Positions 25,164 to 33,143 of a DNA stretch of 64,000 nucleotides are shown here, piece after piece. Positions within the stretch are counted from its first letter, which is position 1. Every line of letters starts with the position of its first letter. This stretch comes from a virus. The DNA is taken from positions 1 to 64,000 of the IMG/VR virus record IMGVR_UViG_3300021964_012561, one strand, 5' to 3'. Made by a program: the position numbers and the translations under genes. The notes under the pieces are model-generated. The model was not told the DNA's origin, did no database searches, and was given only the letters and a program-made list of their open reading frames with translations.

Positions 25164-26171
25164 ATGAACAATAATGTTGCAATAATCGGCTGTGGGGCGA
25201 TTTTTAATAGACATGTAGAGTCAATAATAAATACACCTAATTTTAATTTAGTCGCAGTTTGTGATTCTCAAAAAGAAATAGCTGACAATAAATCAAAAAA
25301 ATATAATTGTTCTGCTTTTTATTCTATAGAAGAATGTTTAAAAAAAAGTAATGCAAATTTTTATGTTTTAGCGACGCCAAATAATTTGCATTACAAACAT
25401 GCAGTAATGTGTATAAATTCAGGAAAGAAAGTTTTAATTGAAAAACCTGCAACATTAAATGTTAGGCAATTAGAAGAAATAATTAAATTGTCCAATGATA
25501 AAAAAGTTGATGCATATGGAGTTTTGCAAGTAAGATTAAATAATTCAGTAACAGTTGTTAAAAAATGTCTAGAAAAAGGATTGCTAGGTAAGTTAAGAGG
25601 TGTAAATCTTGTACAACGCTGGCAAAGGCCTGTTGAATATTTTAGCGGCTGGAGATCTATTCCTGACGTCGGAGGAGGAACTTTGCACGAAGTAGGAATT
25701 CACTACGTAGATATATTGCAATATTTAGTCGGCGTACCTAAAGTTATTGCTTCTTCAGCTTATAACACTAAACATGTAGATGCTGACATAGAGGACACTG
25801 TATACTCACTCATTGATTATAAAGAATTTGGAGGTACGATAGAAGTAACAATTTCAGCAGAGCCTCATAATTTAGAGTGTTCTATCTCCATTTTAGGTTC
25901 TAATGGTTTTATAAAATTAGGCGGAAAAGCTCTAAACTTAGTCGAAAGTTACAATTTCTTAAGCCATGGTGCAAAAAAACAATTTGAATCAATTATGAGT
26001 AATCATGAAAACGTTACTTACATACCTCCTAACAATTACGGGTCCTATCTTGGTTCGTGTCCAAATCACTTAGGTGTGTATCAAAATTTAAACATGTTTA
26101 AGTTAGAAAATACAAAAAACTCTCTCCAGATTATTGAAAATATTTATGAAAAATTAGGAAAAAAGTATTAA
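25164..26171 (+). CDS. Gfo/Idh/MocA-family sugar dehydrogenase
   Basis: A 335-residue NAD(P)-dependent oxidoreductase with GCGAIFNRH at 9-17 for dinucleotide binding, the catalytic-core EKP at 93-95, and GGGTLHEVGIHYVDIL near 170-185 with His180 and Asp183. These are the features of WlbA/WbpB-type enzymes that oxidise the 3-position of UDP-GlcNAcA before a DegT transaminase adds nitrogen. Such a pairing with the cluster's DegT enzymes is plausible. Scyllo-inositol or other sugar dehydrogenase activity is the alternative. GAGG upstream supports the ATG. This is the last gene of the glycan cluster. Confidence 0.85.
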   Translation: MNNNVAIIGCGAIFNRHVESIINTPNFNLVAVCDSQKEIADNKSKKYNCSAFYSIEECLKKSNANFYVLATPNNLHYKHAVMCINSGKKVLIEKPATLNVRQLEEIIKLSNDKKVDAYGVLQVRLNNSVTVVKKCLEKGLLGKLRGVNLVQRWQRPVEYFSGWRSIPDVGGGTLHEVGIHYVDILQYLVGVPKVIASSAYNTKHVDADIEDTVYSLIDYKEFGGTIEVTISAEPHNLECSISILGSNGFIKLGGKALNLVESYNFLSHGAKKQFESIMSNHENVTYIPPNNYGSYLGSCPNHLGVYQNLNMFKLENTKNSLQIIENIYEKLGKKY

Positions 26172-26194
26172 AATTAAATTAAAAAGAGTTAAAA

Positions 26195-27034
26195 ATGACA
26201 AATAAAACATTCCCTACAGACAAGCCGCACATATCATTTTCAGAAATTAAAGTTTGGAAAGAATGCCCATACAGGCATAAATTAACATATGTTGATAAAA
26301 TCGATATGTTTGAAGACAGCCCATATCTTCATTTTGGAACAGCTGTTCACGAAGGTTGTGAGAGGTTAATAGAGGGTACTGAGCTCGATCGTAATAAAAT
26401 CATAGGTGTAATGAAAGAAAGCTGGCAGAAAGCTGGTTTTGAAAACCCTGCATGGTATTCTAAGCAACCTGGTTGGTATAAACATGAACCGGTTTCAACT
26501 TGGGAAACTTGGGCAAATAATATGTGGGATGAAGTAATAAATTTTCTAAATGCTGAATTTCCTGGTTGGGAATGCCTTAAGGCAGAAGAAGAACTTTATG
26601 AAAAAATTAAAGATTTAGATGTTGATCTTTCTTTCAAAGGATTTATCGACGGTGTTCTTAAAGTTCCTAAAAAAAGAGGTAAAGGTCATGAATATTGGAT
26701 TATCGATTGGAAAACAGCAGGAGCATGGGGATGGCGAAGAGATAAAAAACAAGACTTAGGAATGACAGCACAGCTAATTCTGTATAAACATTTTTGGGCT
26801 AAGAAGCACGGTATCGATTTAAAAGACATCCGTTGCGCATTTATTTTACTAAAAAGAGGTGCAAAACAAGGAAAAGTTTGTGACATTGTAAAAGTATCAG
26901 TTGGTCCAAAAACTTACGAAAAAGGTCTAAAGCTAATGAGAAGCATGATTAAAACAACTAGTAAGGGCATGTTTCTTAAAAATAGAAACAGTTGTACATT
27001 TTGTCCATATAAAGGTACGGAGCATTGCAAATGA
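26195..27034 (+). CDS. PD-(D/E)XK nuclease with Cas4-like Fe-S cysteines
   Basis: A 279-residue RecB/Cas4-family nuclease. Active-site elements are HFGTAVHEGCE with His52, FKGFIDGVL with Asp152, IIDWKTA with Asp171 and Lys173, and TAQLILY with Gln193 and Tyr197. One Cys near the N-terminus (Cys24 in ECPYRHKL) and three at the C-terminus (Cys267, Cys270, Cys278) match the arrangement that binds a 4Fe-4S cluster in Cas4 and AddB-like nucleases. The likely role is DNA recombination, repair or replication in the phage. Its stop overlaps the QueF-like gene by 4 bases (ATGA at 27031-27034). Confidence 0.88.
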   Translation: MTNKTFPTDKPHISFSEIKVWKECPYRHKLTYVDKIDMFEDSPYLHFGTAVHEGCERLIEGTELDRNKIIGVMKESWQKAGFENPAWYSKQPGWYKHEPVSTWETWANNMWDEVINFLNAEFPGWECLKAEEELYEKIKDLDVDLSFKGFIDGVLKVPKKRGKGHEYWIIDWKTAGAWGWRRDKKQDLGMTAQLILYKHFWAKKHGIDLKDIRCAFILLKRGAKQGKVCDIVKVSVGPKTYEKGLKLMRSMIKTTSKGMFLKNRNSCTFCPYKGTEHCK

Positions 27035-27450
27035 AAAAGAAAAGAAACTGGGCTAAAAATAGGGAAATATTAAAATCAATTCCTAATCCTTCAAAAGAAG
27101 CTTATGAAATTAAAATGAAAGTTCCTGAATTAACTTTTGAAGGCTGCAGAGGTCAACCTGATTTTGCGCATCTATACATTACTTTTTATCCTAGCGACAA
27201 AGTTATAGAATTAAAATCTCTCAAAGAATACTTTTTTGCATTTCGAAGTCAAATTTATTCATATGAGCGCATAATTAATGTAATATATGACGACATGATG
27301 TCAGCATACGAACCTACAAGACTAAGATTGGTTATGGTTTGCAATCCTCGAGGCGGTATTTCATCAAAACTTACTGTTGATTCTGACTGGGGTGTTAGAG
27401 GCGGAAAGGACCAATTTAAAGATTGGGTAGGTCAACAAGAGGAATGGTAA
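27031..27450 (+). CDS. QueF-like 7-cyano-7-deazaguanine (preQ0) reductase
   Basis: A 139-residue T-fold protein resembling unimodular QueF, which reduces preQ0 to preQ1 with NADPH. Clear signatures are GQPDFAHL at 41-48, ELKSLKEYFFAFR at 60-72, YSYERIINVI with Glu79, and NPRGGI at 105-110. The catalytic Cys normally lies seven residues before the Asp of QPDF (CPKTGQPD in the B. subtilis enzyme as I recall it). Here the nearest Cys is Cys39, five residues before Asp44, so spacing is altered. Phages use such enzymes for 7-deazaguanine DNA modification, but no transglycosylase is in this window. ATG 27031 (ATGA overlap) is preferred over TTG 27025. Confidence 0.8.
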   Translation: MKKKRNWAKNREILKSIPNPSKEAYEIKMKVPELTFEGCRGQPDFAHLYITFYPSDKVIELKSLKEYFFAFRSQIYSYERIINVIYDDMMSAYEPTRLRLVMVCNPRGGISSKLTVDSDWGVRGGKDQFKDWVGQQEEW

Positions 27451-27687
27451 TTGGCGGAAAAGAAAGATAAATACCCAGACAATGTTAGTGGTAAATTTTA
27501 CGTAGATAAGGAATGTATTTTTTGCAATGTATGTGCGAATGCAGCTCCTAACAACTTTAAAATTAGTGATGATGGCACCCATGATGTTGTCTATAAGCAA
27601 CCTCAAAATGAAGAAGAAGAAGACGAATGCTACGAAGCTTTAGAACTATGTCCTGTCTATGCCATAGGTGACGACGGAGAAGAATAA
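27451..27687 (+). CDS. Single-cluster 4Fe-4S ferredoxin
   Basis: A 78-residue acidic ferredoxin starting at TTG 27451, right after the QueF-like stop, with GAGGAA upstream. CIFCNVC (Cys22, Cys25, Cys28) and the distant Cys67 in ELCPVYAIGDDGE form a one-cluster 4Fe-4S binding site; NEEEEDECYEALE is the acidic helix usual in this group. It would carry electrons to a phage or host oxidoreductase. The partner cannot be read from the sequence: a radical-SAM enzyme of 7-deazaguanine synthesis elsewhere in the genome is one option, though QueF itself uses NADPH. A gap with a promoter candidate follows. Confidence 0.9.
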   Translation: MAEKKDKYPDNVSGKFYVDKECIFCNVCANAAPNNFKISDDGTHDVVYKQPQNEEEEDECYEALELCPVYAIGDDGEE

Positions 27688-27691
27688 AAAG

Positions 27692-27721
27692 TTTACATTC
27701 TAGCAATCTGCTGTGTATTAT
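27692..27721 (+). promoter_or_regulatory. Sigma70-type promoter candidate
   Basis: TTTACA at 27692-27697 and TATTAT at 27716-27721, separated by 18 bases, match a host sigma70 promoter well (5/6 each) and lie in a 55-base gap before the glycosyltransferase at 27743. GGAG follows 6-7 bases before the ATG. It would give the two GT4 genes and possibly the sigma factor an independent early or middle promoter. No experimental support; such matches occur by chance in AT-rich DNA. Confidence 0.5.
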
Positions 27722-27742
27722 TAAAACAAAAAATGGAGACAC

Positions 27743-28990
27743 ATGCAGAAAAAATTAAAAGTTTTAGTTCTGTCTGATCATGCTTTGTCCACTAGTGGCG
27801 TAGGTACTCAGACTAGGCATTTACTAAACGGTCTTATAGAGAAAGGTTGTTGGTCGTTTCGACAATTCGGCGCCGCAATGAAACATTCAGATTACAATAC
27901 GGTTGTCATTAATGAAGATTTTATAATCAAGCCTATTGACGGCTTTGGAAATCCAGAAATGTTAAGAGTTGCGCTAGCAACAGAAAAACCTGATGTATTG
28001 TTTATTTTCACAGATCCAAGATTTTTTGTTTGGCTTTTTGAAATGGAAGATGAAATTCGTCAAATATGTCCTATAGTTTGGTGGCACGTATGGGATAATT
28101 ACCCATATCCTGAATTTAATGATGCCTTTTATGAATCAACAGATTTGATAAATTGTCATTCACACATGACTTATGAAATGATTAAAGGAAAGTTTCCCGA
28201 TAAAACTAACTGGATTCCGCATTCACTTCCGGAAAATTTATTTTTCCCATTAAAAGAAGAAGAAATTAAAAATTACAAAACACAACTATTAGGAAAAGAT
28301 AGGGAAGATCATTTTGTTGGCATTTGGGTAAATAGAAATGCTAAACGTAAAAGACCTAACGATGTTTTGGAATCATGGTCATTGTTTTTGAAAGATCTAA
28401 AGAGAAAAAAAGGACACAAAAAAGCAACGCTAATCATGCACACAGAACCCACAGATAACGAAGGTCCTAATTTATTTAGAACAGCTGAAATGTTAGGAAT
28501 AGAAAATAATGTCTTTTTCTCTAGAGACCGTCTGGAGTTTGAAAAAATGAACGTTTTGTACAATATATCAGACTTTTGCCTAAATATATCTTATGCAGAA
28601 GGCTTCGGTCTTTCTACGTTAGAAAGTATGATGACTGCCACCCCTATTGTCGCAGCAAAAACAGGCGGTCTGACAAAGCAAGTTTGGAACTCTAAAACAA
28701 AAAAAGCTAACGGTGTAGCGCTAGACATTGATTTAAAAACACTTGTAGGTAGTCAAACTGTTCCTTATATATATGAGGACTATGTTTCTAGTCAAACTAT
28801 TGCAGCTGGCATAATGAAGCTTTACAAAATGAACAAAAAAGAAAAAACTCGATTAAGTAAACAGGTTTTAAGTTATGCAAGAGAAACGTTTAATCATCAA
28901 AATACAATTGATCAATGGCATAATACAATGTTAAAAACGCATAAGAAATTTAAAGAAAATAAACAAAAATGGAATCTAATAGAAATTTAA
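27743..28990 (+). CDS. GT4 family glycosyltransferase
   Basis: A 415-residue GT-B enzyme. KVLVLSDHALSTSGVGTQTR opens the first Rossmann domain with the acceptor-side glycine loop, and YAEGFGLSTLESMMTATPIV at about 282-301 is the donor-binding EGFGLxxLE motif of GT4. FVGIWVNRNAKRKRPND near 191-207 marks the start of the donor domain with basic residues typical for phosphate contact. It is separated from the large glycan cluster by three nonglycan genes and has its own promoter candidate. It may modify DNA or a virion protein rather than a polysaccharide. The next gene is another GT4 enzyme of similar size. Confidence 0.9.
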   Translation: MQKKLKVLVLSDHALSTSGVGTQTRHLLNGLIEKGCWSFRQFGAAMKHSDYNTVVINEDFIIKPIDGFGNPEMLRVALATEKPDVLFIFTDPRFFVWLFEMEDEIRQICPIVWWHVWDNYPYPEFNDAFYESTDLINCHSHMTYEMIKGKFPDKTNWIPHSLPENLFFPLKEEEIKNYKTQLLGKDREDHFVGIWVNRNAKRKRPNDVLESWSLFLKDLKRKKGHKKATLIMHTEPTDNEGPNLFRTAEMLGIENNVFFSRDRLEFEKMNVLYNISDFCLNISYAEGFGLSTLESMMTATPIVAAKTGGLTKQVWNSKTKKANGVALDIDLKTLVGSQTVPYIYEDYVSSQTIAAGIMKLYKMNKKEKTRLSKQVLSYARETFNHQNTIDQWHNTMLKTHKKFKENKQKWNLIEI

Positions 28991-29000
28991 GGAGAAAATT

Positions 29001-30161
29001 TTGAGAATACTTTTAAGAGCTCCCCTTTTGACTTCAAGTGGTTATGGGGTTCACGCCAGACAAATTTTTGAAGCTGTGGAATCAATCGACGGCGTCGAGC
29101 TAGATGTAGAGTGCCTAAATTGGGGAAAGACTCCTTGGTTGCTCAATCAAGAAACAAACGAAGGACTCATTGGAAGAATTATGAGTCATTCAAGAAAAAT
29201 TAAACCACCTTATGACTTGTCAATACAGGTACAACTACCAGATGAATGGGATTCAAGTTTTGCAAGAAAAAACATTGGAGTGTCTGCAATTGTTGAAACT
29301 GATCGCTGTAATCCTTCATGGATAGAATCATGCAATAAAATGGACTTGGTAGTAGTTCCATCTGAATTCACTAAAGGCGTAATTAAAAAATCAGGTGTTG
29401 TTACAACAAATATTGAAGTTGTACCTGAATGGTTTAATCAGTACATAATAAATGATGATTTAAGATTAGACAAAGAAATAGATTTAAAAACCGAACATAA
29501 TTTTCTAATCTTAGGTCAATTAGGCGCAATGAACGCCGATGATGATAGAAAAAATATTTACAAGACTATCAAGTGGGTTGCAGAAAACTTTAAAAATAGA
29601 GATGATGTTGGCATTATTATAAAAACCAACATGGGAAAGAATACTAAAATTGACAAAAAATTAACACAAAACATTTTAAATCAAATGAAAAATCATTTTA
29701 AAGATTCAAAAGTAAAATTGTATTTAATTCACGGAACGATGACAGATCAAGAAATTGCTGCTCTTTACAGGCATAAAAAAATTAAATGTTTAGTGTCAGC
29801 TACAAGAGGGGAGGGATACGGTTTACCTCTAATCGAAGCAGCAGCATCAGGAATGCCAATCATTGTAACAAACTGGTCTGGCCACTTAGACTTTTTACAA
29901 AAAATTAATTTCTTGGCTGTTGATTATGACCTTAAAGAAATTAACGAATCTCGCGTTGATAATAGAATATTTTTTCCAGGTTTTCGATGGGCTGAGCCAA
30001 AAGAAGAAAGTTTTAAGAAAGCTCTCAGCAAATTAATTAATGATTTTGAAACTTTTAAAAATTTAGCAGAAAATGAAAAGAAAGTTATAATTAAAGAATT
30101 TTCAAAAGAAAATATAATTAATACTTATAAAGAATTAATTAAGAAATGTTTAAGTTGCTAG
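29001..30161 (+). CDS. GT4 family glycosyltransferase
   Basis: A 386-residue GT-B enzyme beginning at TTG 29001, with GGAG 6 bases upstream. ILLRAPLLTSSGYGVHAR is the N-terminal glycine-rich loop and SATRGEGYGLPLIEAAASG near 266-284 is the GT4 donor motif, followed by MPIIVTNWSGHLDFL. The protein is a partner of the preceding GT4 gene, with which it shares layout but not close sequence. A pair of GT4 enzymes beside the late sigma factor suggests a common phage function (inference): sequential addition of sugars to a DNA base or virion protein. Confidence 0.9.
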   Translation: MRILLRAPLLTSSGYGVHARQIFEAVESIDGVELDVECLNWGKTPWLLNQETNEGLIGRIMSHSRKIKPPYDLSIQVQLPDEWDSSFARKNIGVSAIVETDRCNPSWIESCNKMDLVVVPSEFTKGVIKKSGVVTTNIEVVPEWFNQYIINDDLRLDKEIDLKTEHNFLILGQLGAMNADDDRKNIYKTIKWVAENFKNRDDVGIIIKTNMGKNTKIDKKLTQNILNQMKNHFKDSKVKLYLIHGTMTDQEIAALYRHKKIKCLVSATRGEGYGLPLIEAAASGMPIIVTNWSGHLDFLQKINFLAVDYDLKEINESRVDNRIFFPGFRWAEPKEESFKKALSKLINDFETFKNLAENEKKVIIKEFSKENIINTYKELIKKCLSC

Positions 30162-30170
30162 GTTGTTAAA

Positions 30171-30476
30171 ATGTTAATTTCTTTTTTAATAATCTTATCG
30201 TCGTGTTTGTTTTTATTAAGTTGTATTTTAGTTTATAAGTTGTATCAATATTCATTAATAATAATCAATACAGAAACTGCCATAGAAGAATGCCTAGACA
30301 TTTTAAACGAAAGATACGAAAATGTTTCTGCAATTTTGGAAAAAGAAGTATTTTTTGATTCAGTTGAAGTGAGAGCTGTTATTAATGAAATAAAAATAAG
30401 ACAGGAAGCAATTTACCAAGTTGCAGAAATAATGATAAAGGATAAACAAATTGATGAAAAAAAAGATAAAGCTTAA
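30171..30476 (+). CDS. Small single-span membrane protein
   Basis: A 101-residue protein with one hydrophobic segment at about 2-24, rich in Leu, Ile, Ser and Cys, and then a charged, helical region of about 70 residues with probable coiled-coil character (NTETAIEECLDILNERYENV and DSVEVRAVINEIKIRQEAI). An N-in or N-out topology cannot be decided. The 3' end overlaps the sigma factor gene by 23 bases. No function is recognised; similar short proteins are common near late regulators in T4-like phages, but this is only context. Confidence 0.7.
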   Translation: MLISFLIILSSCLFLLSCILVYKLYQYSLIIINTETAIEECLDILNERYENVSAILEKEVFFDSVEVRAVINEIKIRQEAIYQVAEIMIKDKQIDEKKDKA

Positions 30477-31206
30477 TAATAAAGTTTTGATTAAAGGAAA
30501 AAAACCAAAAAAAAAGAAAAAGTATTATTTTGGAAAAGAAGCGCATGCTGCAGTTATTAATTACCAAAATGCTAAAACAATTAAAGAAAAAAACAGCATC
30601 TATGTAGAAAATATAAAGCCTGCATTTGAAAAATTAGTAGAAAACTTAATTTTTATTCATGGCTTTTCTACATGCAAAAATAGTTTTTTAATACTTAAAG
30701 CAGATTGCGTTTCTTTTTTATTTGAAATTTTGCAAAAATTTGATGCATCGAAAGGGTCAAAAGCTTTTTCATATTTTAATATTTGTGCAAAACATTTTCT
30801 CATAATACAGCAAAAAAAGAAAATTAAAAAAAATAGAAGACATGTTTGTATTGACGATACAAATTTATCGTCTAGAGAAAAAAACCAAATTGAGAATTAC
30901 GCTGTTGTGAATTGTCAAGAAACTACTATGATTCACGAAGAAGATAAAACACTAATTAAAGAAATGATAGAAAAAATATCTTCTAAGCTTAGCAATAACA
31001 ATGAAAAGAAATGCATTTCTGCTATTGGAACGTTATTTAATAAGATTGATGAACTAGAGTATTTAAATAAACGTGCTGTCTTTGTTTATTTACGAGAGTT
31101 ATCTGGTTTGAACGCAAAACAATTATCAGTTGCTATGTCTAACATTAGAAGGCATTATAGAGAAATTTCTAAAAATGATGATTTGTTTAAATTTTTTGGA
31201 GAATAA
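30454..31206 (+). CDS. Late transcription sigma factor, T4 gp55-like
   Basis: A 250-residue protein resembling gp55-type sigma factors of T4-related phages, which replace region 2 of sigma70 and direct RNA polymerase to late promoters. The region-2-like segment is PAFEKLVENLIFIHG followed by CVSFLFEILQKFDASKGSKA and FSYFNICAKHFLIIQQKK at about 50-120; DASKGSKAFSYFNICAKH is diagnostic. A Lys-rich N-terminus precedes it. A C-terminal helix bundle may contact the beta flap. I prefer ATG 30454 over TTG 30451. It would drive expression of the virion genes. No sliding clamp or gp33-like co-activator is in the window. Confidence 0.85.
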   Translation: MKKKIKLNNKVLIKGKKPKKKKKYYFGKEAHAAVINYQNAKTIKEKNSIYVENIKPAFEKLVENLIFIHGFSTCKNSFLILKADCVSFLFEILQKFDASKGSKAFSYFNICAKHFLIIQQKKKIKKNRRHVCIDDTNLSSREKNQIENYAVVNCQETTMIHEEDKTLIKEMIEKISSKLSNNNEKKCISAIGTLFNKIDELEYLNKRAVFVYLRELSGLNAKQLSVAMSNIRRHYREISKNDDLFKFFGE

Positions 31207-31208
31207 AA

Positions 31209-31556
31209 TTGTCAAAATCAAAAAAAAGAAAACAGGAAGAAAAAATTAAAGAATTTTCAGACATTCTTGACGCTTTAGAGAAGACTGAAGACAAGAAAAA
31301 AATGTTATGGAAAGAATCGTATCAAAATGCACTTGACGATAGAGAAAATGCCAACATATTGCTTGTTGATTTAATGAAAGTATCAATGAACAATTCAACA
31401 AATCATTTGCAATTTGGTAGTTTAATGGCTAAATACCTTGAAAGAATGTCAAAATCAAATGATCAAATCTTAAAGTTAGCAGAGCTTATTGCAAAAGAAC
31501 AAGAAGCTAATGAATCTGTTACACCTGATGAAATTTTTAGCAAGATAATGGAATAA
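31209..31556 (+). CDS. Small coiled-coil protein of unknown function
   Basis: A 115-residue, highly charged protein starting at TTG 31209. The residues are rich in Lys, Glu and Asp and predicted helical by inspection (KSKKRKQEEKIKEFSDILDA; LMAKYLERMSKSNDQILKLAELI). GGAG upstream overlaps the end of the sigma factor gene. Its place between the late sigma factor and the baseplate module suggests a late function, perhaps a chaperone or scaffolding aid, but nothing in the sequence proves it. Confidence 0.65.
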   Translation: MSKSKKRKQEEKIKEFSDILDALEKTEDKKKMLWKESYQNALDDRENANILLVDLMKVSMNNSTNHLQFGSLMAKYLERMSKSNDQILKLAELIAKEQEANESVTPDEIFSKIME

Positions 31557-31558
31557 AA

Positions 31559-33142
31559 ATGGATAATCCGCCAAAAAATTATGGAATGGACTTAAACAAT
31601 AAAGGTTTGGCAAGAGGTCAAAATAGAAAGTTTATAAGTTTTACAGGTCAAAATAAGATTATGCCGATTGCATCAGGCTATAATTATGCATCTGCAGTTG
31701 TAATCGATGTAATTTCAGATCCAAAGCTTTATTTTAATACACAAATGGCAATTAGAAACTTTTATTCAGAGATTGGAAATGATTTTTATGGGCAATTAAA
31801 AAATAGCCCAGATGACATTGAAGAAAATTTTCATCATAAGGTACCTAGAAATTCAATTATTTGTAAGTTACTTGATGAAGGCGAGGCGCAATATTCAAAT
31901 AATAAAGTTTTGTGTTACCCGTTTTTCTCTCCACATCTTTCATTGCCAGTCAAACCAGGAGAACAGGTCTGGATATTAGCAGAAACTTTTCATGAAATTA
32001 CAAGATTTTACTGGATGAACAGAAAGCATGGTAGTTACCATAATGACAATGTAAATTTAACTAGTCAAGAAAGAGAAGTTTCTATCTATTTTAGAACTGA
32101 TTTAAAAACTGGAATAAATGCATTTAATGATGAAGAAATTATTGGTGCACATAATTTTCCTAAACTTGTCAATACTAAACATCCAGAATTTTTGGAACCA
32201 AATACTACTTTTAAAAAATCAGAAGCTTATATAAAAGAATTTACAAATGAGCCTGTTCCTGAAGTCATTAAAAAGTGTGGAGATCTGGTTTTACAAGGGT
32301 CTAATAATACGTTAATACAGCTTACAACAGAAAAGTTTACTGACGTTGCATCATTAAACGAAAGATATTCAAAAAATTTATTTTTACCAAAAGATTCAGT
32401 AGTACCTGAACGCGTTTATAGAGTACCTCAATCTCCTGCAATAGACATGTGCATTGCAAGAAAGAAAAAACATTTCACAGAGTTAGCTAAAAAAAATGAA
32501 AAAATAATTTCTGCAAAAACAAGTGAAAAAAATGTTTTATCTCTTGTTGAGAACAACAGGGATGGTTTGCCAGGAATTGAAAATTACGAAGTTAATAAAT
32601 TTAATGAAGATTTTTATACTAATAGAGACAAAGATCCTGCAAATTGCGGAGCCAGGCTTTATATGAGTAACAATTGCAATATTGACGCAATTTTTAAAAT
32701 TTCAGATACTGAAAAATCTCAAGAGACTTTTCAGCAGTACTTTGGTGCAACTCTAGCAGGTTATTCAGAACACATACGTTTTATTGCTGAAGGTGAATCA
32801 AGCTCTTTTAGGGTTGTTAAAAAATACAATGAAGGTGAAACTTTTTTAGAAATTAATAATGACGGAATTGTAAGAATTGGATCAAAGGATTCAAATAAAT
32901 CGCCAGAAAATACTATACAACAAGGAATGCAAAGCTTTGTAAGAGGTGAAGACTTAGAAGAAATTCTAAAAGATTTAGTATCTGCAATCAATTCTAATTT
33001 TTCTACAATCAAAACAGCCATGGAAACTAATTTTGCTCCATTAATAGGCCCTAATGTTCCATTAGCGTCAGCGTCAGCTGCAATTAATAATTTATCTATA
33101 AACTGTGAGCCATTTAAATCAATAATAATAAAAGGAGAATAA
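31559..33142 (+). CDS. Baseplate hub/spike-type virion protein with OB-fold-like region
   Basis: A 527-residue virion protein. Residues 95-150 (IICKLLDEGEAQY...VLCYPFFSPHLSLPVKPGEQVWILAE) have the look of the OB-fold that starts phage baseplate spikes and hubs, with VKPGEQVW as the typical strand-turn. The C-terminal part, ending in MQSFVRGEDLEEILKDLVSAINSNF and helix-rich sequence, resembles oligomerising tails of such proteins. Direct evidence for a lytic domain is absent. It begins the tail module, 2 bases after the preceding stop, followed by a small gene and gp25-like. Confidence 0.7.
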   Translation: MDNPPKNYGMDLNNKGLARGQNRKFISFTGQNKIMPIASGYNYASAVVIDVISDPKLYFNTQMAIRNFYSEIGNDFYGQLKNSPDDIEENFHHKVPRNSIICKLLDEGEAQYSNNKVLCYPFFSPHLSLPVKPGEQVWILAETFHEITRFYWMNRKHGSYHNDNVNLTSQEREVSIYFRTDLKTGINAFNDEEIIGAHNFPKLVNTKHPEFLEPNTTFKKSEAYIKEFTNEPVPEVIKKCGDLVLQGSNNTLIQLTTEKFTDVASLNERYSKNLFLPKDSVVPERVYRVPQSPAIDMCIARKKKHFTELAKKNEKIISAKTSEKNVLSLVENNRDGLPGIENYEVNKFNEDFYTNRDKDPANCGARLYMSNNCNIDAIFKISDTEKSQETFQQYFGATLAGYSEHIRFIAEGESSSFRVVKKYNEGETFLEINNDGIVRIGSKDSNKSPENTIQQGMQSFVRGEDLEEILKDLVSAINSNFSTIKTAMETNFAPLIGPNVPLASASAAINNLSINCEPFKSIIIKGE

Positions 33143-33143
33143 A

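Noticed and set aside
4335-26171. Contaminating bacterial O-antigen locus or chimeric assembly
   Set aside because: Same strand, same AT-rich composition and tight gene overlaps as the phage genes on both sides; no visible junction, transposase or host flanking gene. Not excluded without read data.
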